Assembly: GCA_016779945.1 (NCBI GenBank)
Contig: JADHMR010000012.1
Coordinates: forward strand, 1-32,857
DNA: 32,857 bases
Source of the DNA: Bacteroidia bacterium
GTDB lineage: Bacteria > Bacteroidota > Bacteroidia > NS11-12g > UBA9320
Direction of reading: 5' to 3'
Shown: positions 15,473 to 24,404 of the stretch, in pieces
Layout: each line of letters opens with the position of its first letter
Position numbering within the stretch: position 1 is the first letter of the stretch
Translations under genes and position numbers: made by a program
Notes under the pieces: model-generated
The model's input: only the letters and a program-made list of their open reading frames with translations
What the model was told of the DNA's origin: nothing
Databases searched by the model: none

Positions 15473-18297
15473 TTAATTTTTAGACTATACCCTAGTTTGA
15501 ATGTTCTCTGTGGCTGACGTTGAGAAAAAATCTGGTCCTCAGCATTAAAACCACGATAAACTTGAACAGGTATATCGTTTAAGATATTTGTAACAGCAAA
15601 TGAAATTTGAGACCTTTTTTCCTTACCTATGGAGTAAGAAGATTTGAAGTTTAAGCTGTGAAAAGATTCAGTATAAACATCCAGTAAACGACCAATTCCA
15701 ACAATCGATAATTTAGGCCCTTGAACATTGTATGAGAAATTCGCAATAAAACCAGATTCTTTGTCATTGTAATTTAAACCAAAATTAATAATGTACGGAG
15801 CTTGCCCCTGCATTTCTCTTTTATCATCGAGGGTTTGTCCTTCACGTAATTCATTTGTTTTACCAATTATTTCGTTAGGAGTCATTTCTACTTGTGAAAG
15901 TATGTATGAGAAGTTACTTGTTACTGAAAGTTTGTCTGTTATAAAATTAAGCGACTTTTTAACTTCTAGCTCTGCACCAAAAACATCTGCACTCAACGCA
16001 TTCCTTGGAGTGAAATTAGTAGGTGTCTCAGGTTTATATACTACTATTTCGATAGGATTATTAAAATGTTTATAAAATCCACTCACAGAAATTAATTCTC
16101 CTCTTTTCATGAATTTCTCAAAACGTAAATCCAAATTAGTTATTTCAGTCTGTTCCAAATCTAGATTACCAATAAATGTTCTTCCAGAAATTGGATCATA
16201 AATTTGAGCCAATGATTTTTCTTTAAAGGACGGTCTTGCAATCGTTTGTGATGCAGCCAATCTTATGTTTACATCTGATGTTGCTCTGAATATAAAACTT
16301 GCAGAAGGTAAAACATTTAGTTCGTTTAGTACATTTTCATTGGAGTAAACCTCATTATTTGTATTTTCTCCAGTGTAAAACATATCTGCTTTTTCAACTC
16401 TTAACCCGTAAATTGCAGTTGCTCTTGAACCTATGGGGAGCTCATTCATTGCATAGGCACCCATGACATTCATTGAAGACACAAACTCATTAGATTTAAT
16501 TGGTTCCCCAAAAACAGCATATCCTTCATCTGATTCTGCACTATACAAGTATTCATTGAAAATCTGATTTGGATCACCATTCAAACTAAAACTACCGACA
16601 GGCTGAAACACATATTGTAAAACTCCAAAATCTCGGTGTTTATAATTGTGAGCCATTCCAAATTTCAACTTGGAAACTTTATTATTTTTAATAAAAATAT
16701 TTCGTTCTACATCAAACTTACTATTGATGCTTTGTTCACTTAAATTTCTATAAAGCCTTTTTATCTCTGAACCTGCACCTACATTGAATTTATAGCCTTC
16801 GTCGCTAACAGAAAGAGCTGTAATTTTCATATCAGGTTCGTGATTGGTAGAAATTGAGGGCGATAATTTCGTGGTAAATTTCCAAACAGAGTCTTTTTTA
16901 TACTCATGTTTAAAAAATAGATTAGTGAGGGTACGCTGGTTATAATATAAAATGGTTCTATCAAGTGTAGCTCCAGCATCACCATAAGGATTAGCAATAT
17001 TTTCGTACATCAACTTTGAGGATTTTTTCACCCCATTTCTTGTATGAAAAATCGATGAACTAAAACTATGCTTACCTGCCTTAATCGAGCCATTAGCCAG
17101 TGTGCTCCAAAGCACCTCATTTTCTCCTACACTTCCATTATTTTTTTCAGCTAGGGTTAATTCATTTACAGTTTTGTCTGCATTTTTAAGATAAGTTTCG
17201 AAAATTACGTTATCAAAATAACTGAAAATATTGCTATAACCTGTAGCTACATTAAAACCATATGTCTTATTTTTTTTGTTGAATTGATTTCCGTAATCCA
17301 ACGAAAATGAAGTATTAAGCAAACTACTTTGTGTTAACACATCCATATTTTTACTAAATGCATTAGCATTGCTTTCTGCTCGTTGAGCACCGCCACCAGA
17401 CTGAGTATATTCTGATTTTGGTATCACCTTAGGTTCAGAAAAAGGGAGTTCTCTTGATGATCTACCAAAAGCAAGAATATCACCAGATGTTGATTCTTGA
17501 CTTAAATAATTTGAATTAAAATTCATTGCTGGGTTATACCCTATTCCTAATGAAAAATTTAAAACTTCCTTAGACTGAAAATCTTTGGTTTGTATATCTA
17601 CCCAACCGCCCGTAAAATCTCCTGCTAGGTTTGGTGTAAAACTTTTAAGTATTATGATATTATCAATCAAATTTGTTGGGAAAATATCCATTTGAACTGT
17701 ATTTCTATCAGGGTCTAAACCTGGTATTTCCATGCCATTGAGAACTGTTTTGGTGTATCGATCACCTAGCCCTCTAATGAAAAGGTATTTACCTCCGTCA
17801 ACACTCACACCAGTTACTCGACTTGCTGCACTAGCTGCATCTCCATCTCCAGCTTTTTTGAATGCCTGAGCAGAAACTCCATCCATTAAATTGACCGATT
17901 TCTTTTGTGCAACAATTAATGCATTTTCTGAATTGGTTGCTTTTTTTACTCGAATAGTTACTCCACCTTTCACTGCATCTTGAGCTTGAACACCAACTTT
18001 AATGACTCCCAAATCAACAGCCTGACCCTCAACAAGTTTAACATTAGGTATAATTTTGGTATCATAACCCATCAATTTGATTTGAATGTCATGAGAGCCT
18101 ACCATGAAACTTGCTTTAAATTTTCCCTCGGTGTCAGAGTATCCTCCCCCATTAGATGTGGGTGATGTAATAGTTGCACTTACAAGTGGCTCACCACTTG
18201 ATATATCTAAGATCTTTCCTGAAACCTCAACTCGTTGTGCTTTTGCAGACCAAGAGAAAAAAAGAAAAATGAAGATTATACTTCCTACTGCTTTCAT
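15469..18297 (-). CDS. TonB-dependent outer-membrane receptor (CarboxypepD_reg-like domain, plug, barrel)
   Basis: Outer-membrane active transporter of 942 residues. The signal peptide ends at WSAKA-Q. A carboxypeptidase-D regulatory-like Ig fold follows (VEVSGKILDISSGEPLVSATI ... GKFKASFMVGSHDIQIKLMGY). The plug domain contains ASRVTGVSVDGGKYLFIRGLGDRYTKTVLNGMEIP. The barrel ends in the typical aromatic strand (QPQRTFKLGYSLKIK). The plug motif RGLGDRYTKTVLNG with DPDRN defines a distinct receptor subgroup. The substrate is not evident, and it is not SusC-like because no SusD partner is present. Upstream on the same strand lies a beta-helix lipoprotein gene, separated by 178 bases with a terminator. 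The pair probably works together at the surface. Confidence 0.92.
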   Translation of the reverse strand: MKAVGSIIFIFLFFSWSAKAQRVEVSGKILDISSGEPLVSATITSPTSNGGGYSDTEGKFKASFMVGSHDIQIKLMGYDTKIIPNVKLVEGQAVDLGVIKVGVQAQDAVKGGVTIRVKKATNSENALIVAQKKSVNLMDGVSAQAFKKAGDGDAASAASRVTGVSVDGGKYLFIRGLGDRYTKTVLNGMEIPGLDPDRNTVQMDIFPTNLIDNIIILKSFTPNLAGDFTGGWVDIQTKDFQSKEVLNFSLGIGYNPAMNFNSNYLSQESTSGDILAFGRSSRELPFSEPKVIPKSEYTQSGGGAQRAESNANAFSKNMDVLTQSSLLNTSFSLDYGNQFNKKNKTYGFNVATGYSNIFSYFDNVIFETYLKNADKTVNELTLAEKNNGSVGENEVLWSTLANGSIKAGKHSFSSSIFHTRNGVKKSSKLMYENIANPYGDAGATLDRTILYYNQRTLTNLFFKHEYKKDSVWKFTTKLSPSISTNHEPDMKITALSVSDEGYKFNVGAGSEIKRLYRNLSEQSINSKFDVERNIFIKNNKVSKLKFGMAHNYKHRDFGVLQYVFQPVGSFSLNGDPNQIFNEYLYSAESDEGYAVFGEPIKSNEFVSSMNVMGAYAMNELPIGSRATAIYGLRVEKADMFYTGENTNNEVYSNENVLNELNVLPSASFIFRATSDVNIRLAASQTIARPSFKEKSLAQIYDPISGRTFIGNLDLEQTEITNLDLRFEKFMKRGELISVSGFYKHFNNPIEIVVYKPETPTNFTPRNALSADVFGAELEVKKSLNFITDKLSVTSNFSYILSQVEMTPNEIIGKTNELREGQTLDDKREMQGQAPYIINFGLNYNDKESGFIANFSYNVQGPKLSIVGIGRLLDVYTESFHSLNFKSSYSIGKEKRSQISFAVTNILNDIPVQVYRGFNAEDQIFSQRQPQRTFKLGYSLKIK

Positions 18298-18410
18298 TAA
18301 TTAATATTAATATGGTGCAATGTTCATTTGAATAGGTTATCTAAATGTTAAGTAATTATTAAGCAATTCTTTGTGTATAATTTGTTAAATCTCGTCAACA
18401 CAGATATAAC

Positions 18411-18441
18411 AAAAAAAGCATCGCAGAAACTGCGATGCTTT
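18411..18441 (-). terminator. Strong intrinsic terminator of the lipoprotein gene
   Basis: On the minus strand, AAAGCATCGCAG-ttt-CTGCGATGCTTT forms a perfect 12-bp stem followed by a T-run (seven A on the plus strand, 18411-18417). It lies just after the lipoprotein stop and before the receptor gene, so it should uncouple, or partly attenuate, transcription between them. Confidence 0.88.
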
Positions 18442-18475
18442 AAACATATGAGTAGATTTATTAATTAGTACTTAA

Positions 18476-19765
18476 TTAAAAATCAGATAATAATCCTTTT
18501 GCATCTGCAAGAGTCCATCCAACAAACTCAGATTTATCAGCACCCCCATCTTTGGCAGTTACTAATTTATTACCTGAAGAAACAAACTTATCATCTGAAG
18601 CAGCAGCATCAGCACCGTCAGCTTTATCAGCGAAGATATCTTCTACAGAAGACCAAGTAGTTGTATTTCCGTCTGGCTCGCCATCTTCGTCTAATGTCCA
18701 TGCAGTAGAGTTGAAAGAATTGTTAGTAATGTTGAGAGCTCCTGAAGAAAAGTTAGAAGACACAACTGGCTCATCCAATTCAACATCAGCATTTTGATTG
18801 AATCCAAAGAAGTAAAGACCGTCAACAGTTCCTCTAGCTTTTGATCTGAAATCAGCAAACTCACCTTGAACTGGACTTCCCATCAATGAACCATTCTTTA
18901 GTGTGAAAGAACCTTCAGAGTTTTCAGAACCTTCAGGTCCGTCAATTTCTAAACCGTGGTCAGAACTTGCTCCACCTATGTAAATGAAGTTATCAATAGT
19001 ACCAGCATAAGCCTGATCGATGTCGTAAGCGTCATCTCCTTGATAGATAACTATTGCATCGTCAATGTTTACTGTTCCACCAAAGCATTCGATACCATCA
19101 TCAACATTAGCTACTACTTCTACGTGGTGGATAGTAGTACCTGTACCAACACCACCAAGAGTTAAACCATTGATCTCATTACCTTCACCGATTAAAGTAC
19201 CTCCGTGACGGATAGAAACGTAAGTAATTGTACCTGAGTTATCAGCAGCGTCAGGACCACCGTAGTTTCCTTCAACAACATCAGCTGGAATTCCTTCAAT
19301 CTGCTCTGTAGCTCCTGTTTTTGGAGAAGTTGGTGCATTACCTAACACGATAAGACCACCCCAGAAACCAGTTGCAGTAGCAGGATCTAAATTTGCTCCA
19401 AATTTCTCTCCTAATGCGATTTCATCAGCAATTGAAGTAAAGATAATTGGATTTTCTGCAGTTCCTGCAGCATTAATTTTTGCTCCTCTTGCTATTACTA
19501 GTGATGAAGCATTTGCACCTGTTCCAGCTTCGCCTTTAACGATTGTTCCAGGTTGGATTGTTAATGTTACCCCACTTTTTACTATAACTCTTTCTTTAAG
19601 GATGTGAAACTTATCAGAAGACCAAGTTTCATCTGCAGTAATAAATCCTGCGTGCTCAACTGAATTTGAAGGAGCCTCAACTGTAATAGTTTGAGTTTCG
19701 TTATCATCACATGCAGTAAAGAAGAAGAATGATAGAATTAAATAATAAAATAATGTTTTTTTCAT
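18476..19765 (-). CDS. Putative surface lipoprotein with right-handed beta-helix-like repeats
   Basis: A 429-residue lipoprotein. Signal MKKTLFYYLILSFFFFTAC ends at a lipobox cysteine followed by acidic DDNE, reminiscent of lipoprotein export signals that send lipoproteins to the Bacteroidota cell surface. The mature part has segments such as ERVIVKSGVTLTIQPGTIVKG, SSLVIARGAKINAAGTAENPIIFTS and GFWGGLIVLGNAP. These are typical of a Bacteroidota family often mislabelled 'multidrug transporter', but there are no membrane segments, so a transporter role is unsupported. Repeated G/N/D turns suggest a parallel beta-helix. Codon use is visibly less A/T-biased than in neighbours (many GCT, GGT, GAA, ACC), suggesting high expression. 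A TonB-dependent receptor lies downstream. Exact function unknown; surface binding of the receptor's ligand is an inference. Confidence 0.75.
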   Translation of the reverse strand: MKKTLFYYLILSFFFFTACDDNETQTITVEAPSNSVEHAGFITADETWSSDKFHILKERVIVKSGVTLTIQPGTIVKGEAGTGANASSLVIARGAKINAAGTAENPIIFTSIADEIALGEKFGANLDPATATGFWGGLIVLGNAPTSPKTGATEQIEGIPADVVEGNYGGPDAADNSGTITYVSIRHGGTLIGEGNEINGLTLGGVGTGTTIHHVEVVANVDDGIECFGGTVNIDDAIVIYQGDDAYDIDQAYAGTIDNFIYIGGASSDHGLEIDGPEGSENSEGSFTLKNGSLMGSPVQGEFADFRSKARGTVDGLYFFGFNQNADVELDEPVVSSNFSSGALNITNNSFNSTAWTLDEDGEPDGNTTTWSSVEDIFADKADGADAAASDDKFVSSGNKLVTAKDGGADKSEFVGWTLADAKGLLSDF

Positions 19766-19793
19766 TTCGTATAAATTTTAATAGTTTGTTAGG

Positions 19794-19856
19794 GCAATGT
19801 TGGACTCGTTATATTATCCTTTTGTTAACTAAAATTTATTAAATCTACAACATTGC
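19794..19856. repeat. Inverted repeat GCAATGTTG/CAACATTGC in the lipoprotein leader region
   Basis: Exact 9-base arms at 19794-19802 and 19848-19856 enclose 45 bases. The region lies between folP and the lipoprotein gene, in the likely promoter or 5' leader of the latter. It could be a regulator site pair or a leader hairpin; neither is proven. Confidence 0.4.
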
Positions 19857-19861
19857 TTTTT

Positions 19862-20692
19862 TTAGTACTTTTTAATTTGATCAAATAAACGGACGCACTC
19901 AACGGCCTCTTTGACATCATGGACCCGCAATATATTAGCTCCATTATTAAGTGAAAAAGCATGTAAAAAAGTAGAACCATTTAAAGCGTCTTGTACCGTT
20001 ATACCTAATGTTTTATAAATCATACTTTTTCGGGACACACCTATCAATAGTGGTACATTTAAACTCTTAAATTCATTTAGGTGATTCAATAGTTTATAAT
20101 TATGAGTTGTTGTCTTTCCAAAACCAAACCCAGGATCAACAATAACATCCTCGATTCCTGCAGATCTACATTTATGAATTACATCTTCTAAATATGAGTA
20201 GACTTCTTGTAAAACATCAAAGTAGTTTGGATTATCCTGCATAATTGATGGTTTACCTTGTTTGTGCATAGCTATGAATGGTACTTTATGTCGAGCAACA
20301 GTCGGAATCATATTTACATCATCACTACCAGCACTGATATCATTTATGATAGATGCTCCAACTTTAATAGACTCATCTGCAACCCTACTTCTAAATGTAT
20401 CTATTGAAATGGGGATGTCGGTTTCTTGAGATAATCGCTCTACAAGGGGTATCACACGATCTAATTCTTCGTCTTCTGAAATATTTTTTGCACCTGGTCG
20501 TGAACTATACCCCCCAATATCAATAATACTAGCTCCCTCATCAATCATTTTAATAGCCTTATGAACTGCATCATCAGTATGAATATACTTGCCCCCATCT
20601 GAAAATGAATCGGGTGTTACATTTAATATACCCATTACAATTGGTGATGAAACATCTAATTTTTTTCCGTTTATGTTGATGGTTCGCTTCAT
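19862..20692 (-). CDS. folP: Dihydropteroate synthase
   Basis: Joins p-aminobenzoate to 6-hydroxymethyl-7,8-dihydropterin diphosphate in folate synthesis; it is the sulfonamide target. The 276-residue TIM-barrel protein shows all family signatures: MGILNVTPDSFSDGGKY, DIGGYSSRPGA, SIDTFRSRVADESIKVGASIINDISAG, VDPGFGFGKTTTHNYKLL, PLLIGVSRKSMIYK and ANILRVHDVKEAVE. It is complete. It starts divergently from the DUF1599 gene, with only 44 bases between the start codons. This folP/DUF1599/BT_3928 neighbourhood recurs in Bacteroidota as I recall it, which supports the annotation of those less-known genes. Confidence 0.96.
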   Translation of the reverse strand: MKRTININGKKLDVSSPIVMGILNVTPDSFSDGGKYIHTDDAVHKAIKMIDEGASIIDIGGYSSRPGAKNISEDEELDRVIPLVERLSQETDIPISIDTFRSRVADESIKVGASIINDISAGSDDVNMIPTVARHKVPFIAMHKQGKPSIMQDNPNYFDVLQEVYSYLEDVIHKCRSAGIEDVIVDPGFGFGKTTTHNYKLLNHLNEFKSLNVPLLIGVSRKSMIYKTLGITVQDALNGSTFLHAFSLNNGANILRVHDVKEAVECVRLFDQIKKY

Positions 20693-20736
20693 TTTGAAAT
20701 CAATGTAGTATAAATTCGCAACAAATTAATATCATT

Positions 20737-21285
20737 TTGAATTCAGACACCGCTTTACTTTTTGACAAATCTATTGCTAAATGCAGAGATATATTCAAAA
20801 AAAAGACTTTCGATTATGGAACTGCATGGCGAGTTCTAAGACCTATTTCTATTACTGACCAAATTTTCATTAAAGCTCAACGCATAAGAAGCATTGAAGA
20901 AAAACAAGAAAATAAAGTTGGTGAAAGTATCGAAAATGAATTCATAGGTATAATCAACTATTGTATTATAGCTCTGATACAAATTGAACTTAACGCTGAT
21001 GAGGACATGGAAATGGATCCTGAAAAAGTGCTAACTCTTTTTGATAAGAAAGCAACCTTGTGCAAAGAATTGATGATTGTGAAAAATCACGATTATGGTG
21101 AAGCATGGAGAGATATGCGTGTAAGTACATATACTGATCTCATTTTAATGAAGATTTTGAGAACAAAACAAATCGAAAACAAGGGAGGTAAAACACTTAT
21201 ATCTGAAGGAATTGACGCCAATTTTAGTGATATGCTTAACTATTCTATTTTTGCTTTGATAAGAATAAACAACTTCTATCAATAA
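20737..21285 (+). CDS. DUF1599 domain protein with two internal repeats
   Basis: A 182-residue protein of the DUF1599 type; biochemical function unknown. The sequence is two copies of one module. Copy one reads KTFDYGTAWRVLRPISITDQIFIKAQRIRSIEEK ... GIINYCIIALIQIE. Copy two reads NHDYGEAWRDMRVSTYTDLILMKILRTKQIENKGG ... DMLNYSIFALIRI. The shared DYGxAWR, TDxIxxKxxRxxxIE and NYxIxALI positions suggest an all-helical fold, possibly a MazG/dUTPase-like helical bundle, but this is inference. The only available start is TTG at 20737. The candidate -7 box TAAATTCG (20711-20718) is one mismatch from consensus. The stop lies 2 bases before the BT_3928-type gene, so they share an operon. Confidence 0.85.
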   Translation: MNSDTALLFDKSIAKCRDIFKKKTFDYGTAWRVLRPISITDQIFIKAQRIRSIEEKQENKVGESIENEFIGIINYCIIALIQIELNADEDMEMDPEKVLTLFDKKATLCKELMIVKNHDYGEAWRDMRVSTYTDLILMKILRTKQIENKGGKTLISEGIDANFSDMLNYSIFALIRINNFYQ

Positions 21286-21287
21286 TC

Positions 21288-22781
21288 ATGAAGTATTTAG
21301 CTAATTTTTTACGAATTTGTGTTGGTTTATTATTCATTTTTTCTGGACTAATAAAATCGAACGATCCCACAGGGTTTAGTTACAAATTAGACGAATACTT
21401 TTCTGTTTTTTCAGCTGATTTAGAGCCTTCACAAGATAGTTTAATTATCTGTTTTAATCATCAGAATCAAATAGATACCTTCTCCTATACTATAAACCCA
21501 AATCAGCAAAAAATCGATATTGTTGTTGATCAATCACCGTGGATTAATAACACATCTGATGAATCTATTTTTGAGCGTGAACTTACTTTTAATTTAAATA
21601 ATCAAGAGATTTATCGTTCAAATACTACATCATTTGATACCCTTAGGTATATCAGCAAATTAAGCTATGAGATTTCCAATAAATTAATTGGACAAAAAAA
21701 TATAGGTAATCTAAAAGCCATTGATACAATCGACATTACATCGCATATCATTCCAAATCCAATTTATGTAGATTTTTTTCAAAAACTACGATCGTTTACC
21801 ATACCTTTAGCAATGGGCATTTGTGTGCTTGAAGTTTTGTTGGGAGTTGCTTTGATTTTGGGTTGGGCACCTCGACTTATTCTATCAAGTATTTTTATTC
21901 TTACTCTATTTTTTACATTTTTAACATGGTATAGTGCCTATTTTAATAAAGTTACAGATTGTGGATGTTTTGGTGATGCCATAAAACTTACACCATGGGA
22001 AAGTTTCTATAAGGATGTAATTCTTGGGAGTGCAACCCTATTAATTGGTCTAGGTATTAAGCATATTAAACCTGTTTTTAGCACACCATTCTCTGTAAAA
22101 ATACTGACAATATCTTTAATCTTATCCGTTGGTTTTTCTATCTATTGCTGGCATTATTTACCGGTTAAAAATTTCCTTAAATTCAAAAAAGGAAATGATA
22201 TTTTTCAATTAGCAAATGTACCTGACAATGCTCCCTCCGATGTGTACGAAAATATTTTCATTTATGCCAAGGATGGGATCAATGAAGAATTTACAATTGA
22301 TGATATCAGCCAAAGAAATTTAAAAGAGGAAGGATATGTATTTGTTGATCGAATCGATAAGTTAATTAGTAAAGGTTTTGAACCTGAAATTCATGATTTC
22401 AAAATCATGGATGTAGATCAAACCAATGACTATATAGATGACTTTTATTCTGATTCTGGATTTAAACTATTAATTGTTTTTAATGATATTGAAAAGTCTG
22501 ACAATGAATCGATTGATGAACTTAAAAGCATCATTCGTTTTTGTAACGAGAATCAAATTACAATCTATCCTCTGACTGCTAGTAAAACCCAAAATGTTGA
22601 AGAATTTTCAAAAAAACACAATCTTAACATTCCTTTTTATTACGGTGATAAGACCAACCTAAAATCTATCATCCGAAGTAATCCCGGTTTGGTTTTACTT
22701 CAAAAGAATGTGGTTATTGAGAATTGGCCAAGCACTCGTCTTCCGTCAGAAAAACAACTTAGTAAACTAACAATTCAATGA
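21288..22781 (+). CDS. BT_3928-type membrane protein (DoxX/MauE-like domain plus thioredoxin-like C-terminal domain)
   Basis: A 497-residue inner-membrane protein. The first helix, LANFLRICVGLLFIFSGLIKSNDPTGFSYKLDEYF, is typical of DoxX-like proteins of the BT_3928 family. A roughly 110-residue extracytoplasmic loop follows. Then comes a multi-helix segment containing the conserved cysteine pair in VTDCGCFGDAIKLTPWESFYKDVIL, as in MauE/DoxX relatives. After the final helix near SVGFSIYCWHYLP, a soluble region ends in NPGLVLLQKNVVIENWPS, resembling a thioredoxin-fold domain without a CxxC. A redox or quinone-linked role is suggested by the fold but not demonstrated. It overlaps the ABC permease gene by 4 bases (ATGA). 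Confidence 0.85.
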   Translation: MKYLANFLRICVGLLFIFSGLIKSNDPTGFSYKLDEYFSVFSADLEPSQDSLIICFNHQNQIDTFSYTINPNQQKIDIVVDQSPWINNTSDESIFERELTFNLNNQEIYRSNTTSFDTLRYISKLSYEISNKLIGQKNIGNLKAIDTIDITSHIIPNPIYVDFFQKLRSFTIPLAMGICVLEVLLGVALILGWAPRLILSSIFILTLFFTFLTWYSAYFNKVTDCGCFGDAIKLTPWESFYKDVILGSATLLIGLGIKHIKPVFSTPFSVKILTISLILSVGFSIYCWHYLPVKNFLKFKKGNDIFQLANVPDNAPSDVYENIFIYAKDGINEEFTIDDISQRNLKEEGYVFVDRIDKLISKGFEPEIHDFKIMDVDQTNDYIDDFYSDSGFKLLIVFNDIEKSDNESIDELKSIIRFCNENQITIYPLTASKTQNVEEFSKKHNLNIPFYYGDKTNLKSIIRSNPGLVLLQKNVVIENWPSTRLPSEKQLSKLTIQ

Positions 22782-23833
22782 TCCAATTCATTTTAAAAAG
22801 GATATTGAGTGGTTTTTTCATTTTATTCAGTGTAGTGACTGTAGTATTTTTCCTTTTTAAATTTTCTTTTCCTAATCCAGAAAAAATGGCAGTTGGTCAA
22901 CGAACTGATTTGGCAACTCAAGAATCTATAAAAAAAGAATTTGGTCTTGACAAATCTACCTTTACTCAATATTTGCTTTTTCTAAATGACTTATCCCCTA
23001 TCTCGTTCCATTCATCAAGTGATGAATTGACAAAAAAATATAACCCATTACTTCAAATTTCACTGTCAAATCGTGTTCTATTAATTAAAGGACCATTTCT
23101 CAGAAAATCATTTCAATCACGAATAAAAACAACGACATTAATAAGAGAATCATTCAAAGGCACTTTTATACTGGCTCTCGTTTCCATTTTATTTGCTGTC
23201 ATTTTTGGAGTGATGTTGGGTATATTTTCTGCGATTAAAGTCAATTCTACACTGGACCAAATTATTGTTTTTGTTAGTACACTTGGAATTTCGGTACCCT
23301 CGTTCTTTTCTGCTATTATTTTGGCTTGGCTTTTTGGTTTTTTACTTCACGACTACACCGGATTATTTATGACAGGGAGTTGGACAGATATCGATCCATT
23401 TACCGGAGAATATTACCAATGGAAAAATCTTATTTTACCTGCAATTGCGTTAGGTGTTAGGCCGCTTTCAATATTTACACTACTCACACGGAGTTCTATG
23501 TTCGAAACATTAAATAAAGATTTCATCAAAACAGCAAAATCTAAAGGAATTAGTCGATCGAACATACTAATTAAACACGCACTTCCAAATGCACTAAATC
23601 CAGTAATAACAGCAATCAGTGGTTGGTTTGCATCACTACTTGCTGGAGCATTTTTTGTAGAATATATCTTTAATTGGAGAGGATTAGGAAAATTAACGAT
23701 TGAAGCTTTAGAGATGAACGATCTGCCAGTGGTAATGGGGTCAATTTTATTTATAGGTTTTATATTTATAATCACGAATATTATTGTTGATATACTCTAT
23801 GTCAAACTTGATCCAAGAATTAAATTAAGCTGA
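22778..23833 (+). CDS. ABC transporter permease, OppB/DppB type
   Basis: Inner-membrane permease of the peptide/nickel importer class, 351 residues. The first membrane helix is preceded by IQFILKRILSGFF, as in OppB/DppB proteins. After an extracytoplasmic loop, the core of five or more helices begins at TFILALVSILFAVIFGVMLGIFSA. The EAA-type coupling loop DFIKTAKSKGISRSNILIKHALPNALNPVIT contacts the ATPase. It ends in DILYVKLDPRIKLS, the usual OppB C-terminus. No partner permease, ATPase or binding protein is encoded nearby, so it must assemble with subunits encoded elsewhere. It overlaps the preceding gene by 4 bases and shares one base with aroK. ORF 23413-23775 (-) is a shadow. Confidence 0.9.
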   Translation: MIQFILKRILSGFFILFSVVTVVFFLFKFSFPNPEKMAVGQRTDLATQESIKKEFGLDKSTFTQYLLFLNDLSPISFHSSSDELTKKYNPLLQISLSNRVLLIKGPFLRKSFQSRIKTTTLIRESFKGTFILALVSILFAVIFGVMLGIFSAIKVNSTLDQIIVFVSTLGISVPSFFSAIILAWLFGFLLHDYTGLFMTGSWTDIDPFTGEYYQWKNLILPAIALGVRPLSIFTLLTRSSMFETLNKDFIKTAKSKGISRSNILIKHALPNALNPVITAISGWFASLLAGAFFVEYIFNWRGLGKLTIEALEMNDLPVVMGSILFIGFIFIITNIIVDILYVKLDPRIKLS

Positions 23834-24336
23834 TGCATATTTTCCTAACAGGTTTCATGGGTGTTGGAAAAACCACAATTGGGCTTCAGTTGTCTGAAAT
23901 TCTTGGATTAGACTTTTATGATATTGATCAAGAAATAACTAACCAAACAGGAAAATCAATTACTGAACTTTTTGAGAAAAATGGTGAAGAATATTTTAGA
24001 GTAATAGAAAAAGACACTTTAATTAATCTTAATGCAAAGAAGAATTTATCTGTAATTGCCCTTGGTGGTGGCACCCTAACTGATCAAGAAAATAGGAATT
24101 TGGTACTCCAAAATAACCTATGTATATACTTATTCAAATCATGGGAGGAAATTGAAGAAAGCCTCCCAAAACTGAAAAATAGACCACTTATCAATCAAAA
24201 TTCAATAGCAGAATTGAGAGCTATTTTCAATAAAAGAAGCTCATATTACGAACTATCACAGCTTAAGATGCCTATAAATACTGTGTTTAAGCCCCAAAAA
24301 CTGGCAAATTATTTGAAATTATTAACAAATAGGTAA
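23833..24336 (+). CDS. aroK: Shikimate kinase
   Basis: Phosphorylates shikimate at the 3-hydroxyl in aromatic amino acid synthesis. The 167-residue P-loop protein has Walker A in [14 protein letters not shown], the shikimate-binding aspartate in FYDIDQEI, the arginine in [12 protein letters not shown], the glycine-rich IALGGGTL, and the lid arginine in KNRPLI. It is complete and of normal length. The start codon ATG overlaps the permease stop (TGATG). The gene is last in the DUF1599/BT_3928/permease/aroK operon, with no obvious T-run terminator before the HU gene. It could equally be named aroL; the two cannot be told apart here. Confidence 0.94.
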   Translation: MHIFLTGFMGVGKTTIGLQLSEILGLDFYDIDQEITNQTGKSITELFEKNGEEYFRVIEKDTLINLNAKKNLSVIALGGGTLTDQENRNLVLQNNLCIYLFKSWEEIEESLPKLKNRPLINQNSIAELRAIFNKRSSYYELSQLKMPINTVFKPQKLANYLKLLTNR

Positions 24337-24404
24337 CAGTCCTTGTATCCATGCGGTTCTTCATGTTAACATTGGAGAATAATAATTATTTAAACAATAA
24401 CAAA

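Noticed and set aside
18476-19765. 'Multidrug transporter' label commonly attached to this family.
   Set aside because: No membrane helices beyond the lipoprotein signal; the sequence looks like a secreted beta-helix.
15469-19765. A polysaccharide utilisation locus (SusC/SusD pair).
   Set aside because: The lipoprotein is not SusD-like, and no glycoside hydrolase or regulator is nearby.
11489-22042. A 16-base exact match (GGAGTGCAACCCTATT) between the intergenic region (11489-11504) and the BT_3928-type gene (22027-22042).
   Set aside because: Only two copies, no flanking similarity, one copy inside a coding region; a match of this length is not very unlikely by chance in a window of this size.
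24351-24404. Extended N-terminus of the HU gene ([18 protein letters not shown]) in the ORF track.
   Set aside because: HU proteins begin at MNKSDLI; the extension is non-conserved and overlaps the probable leader.
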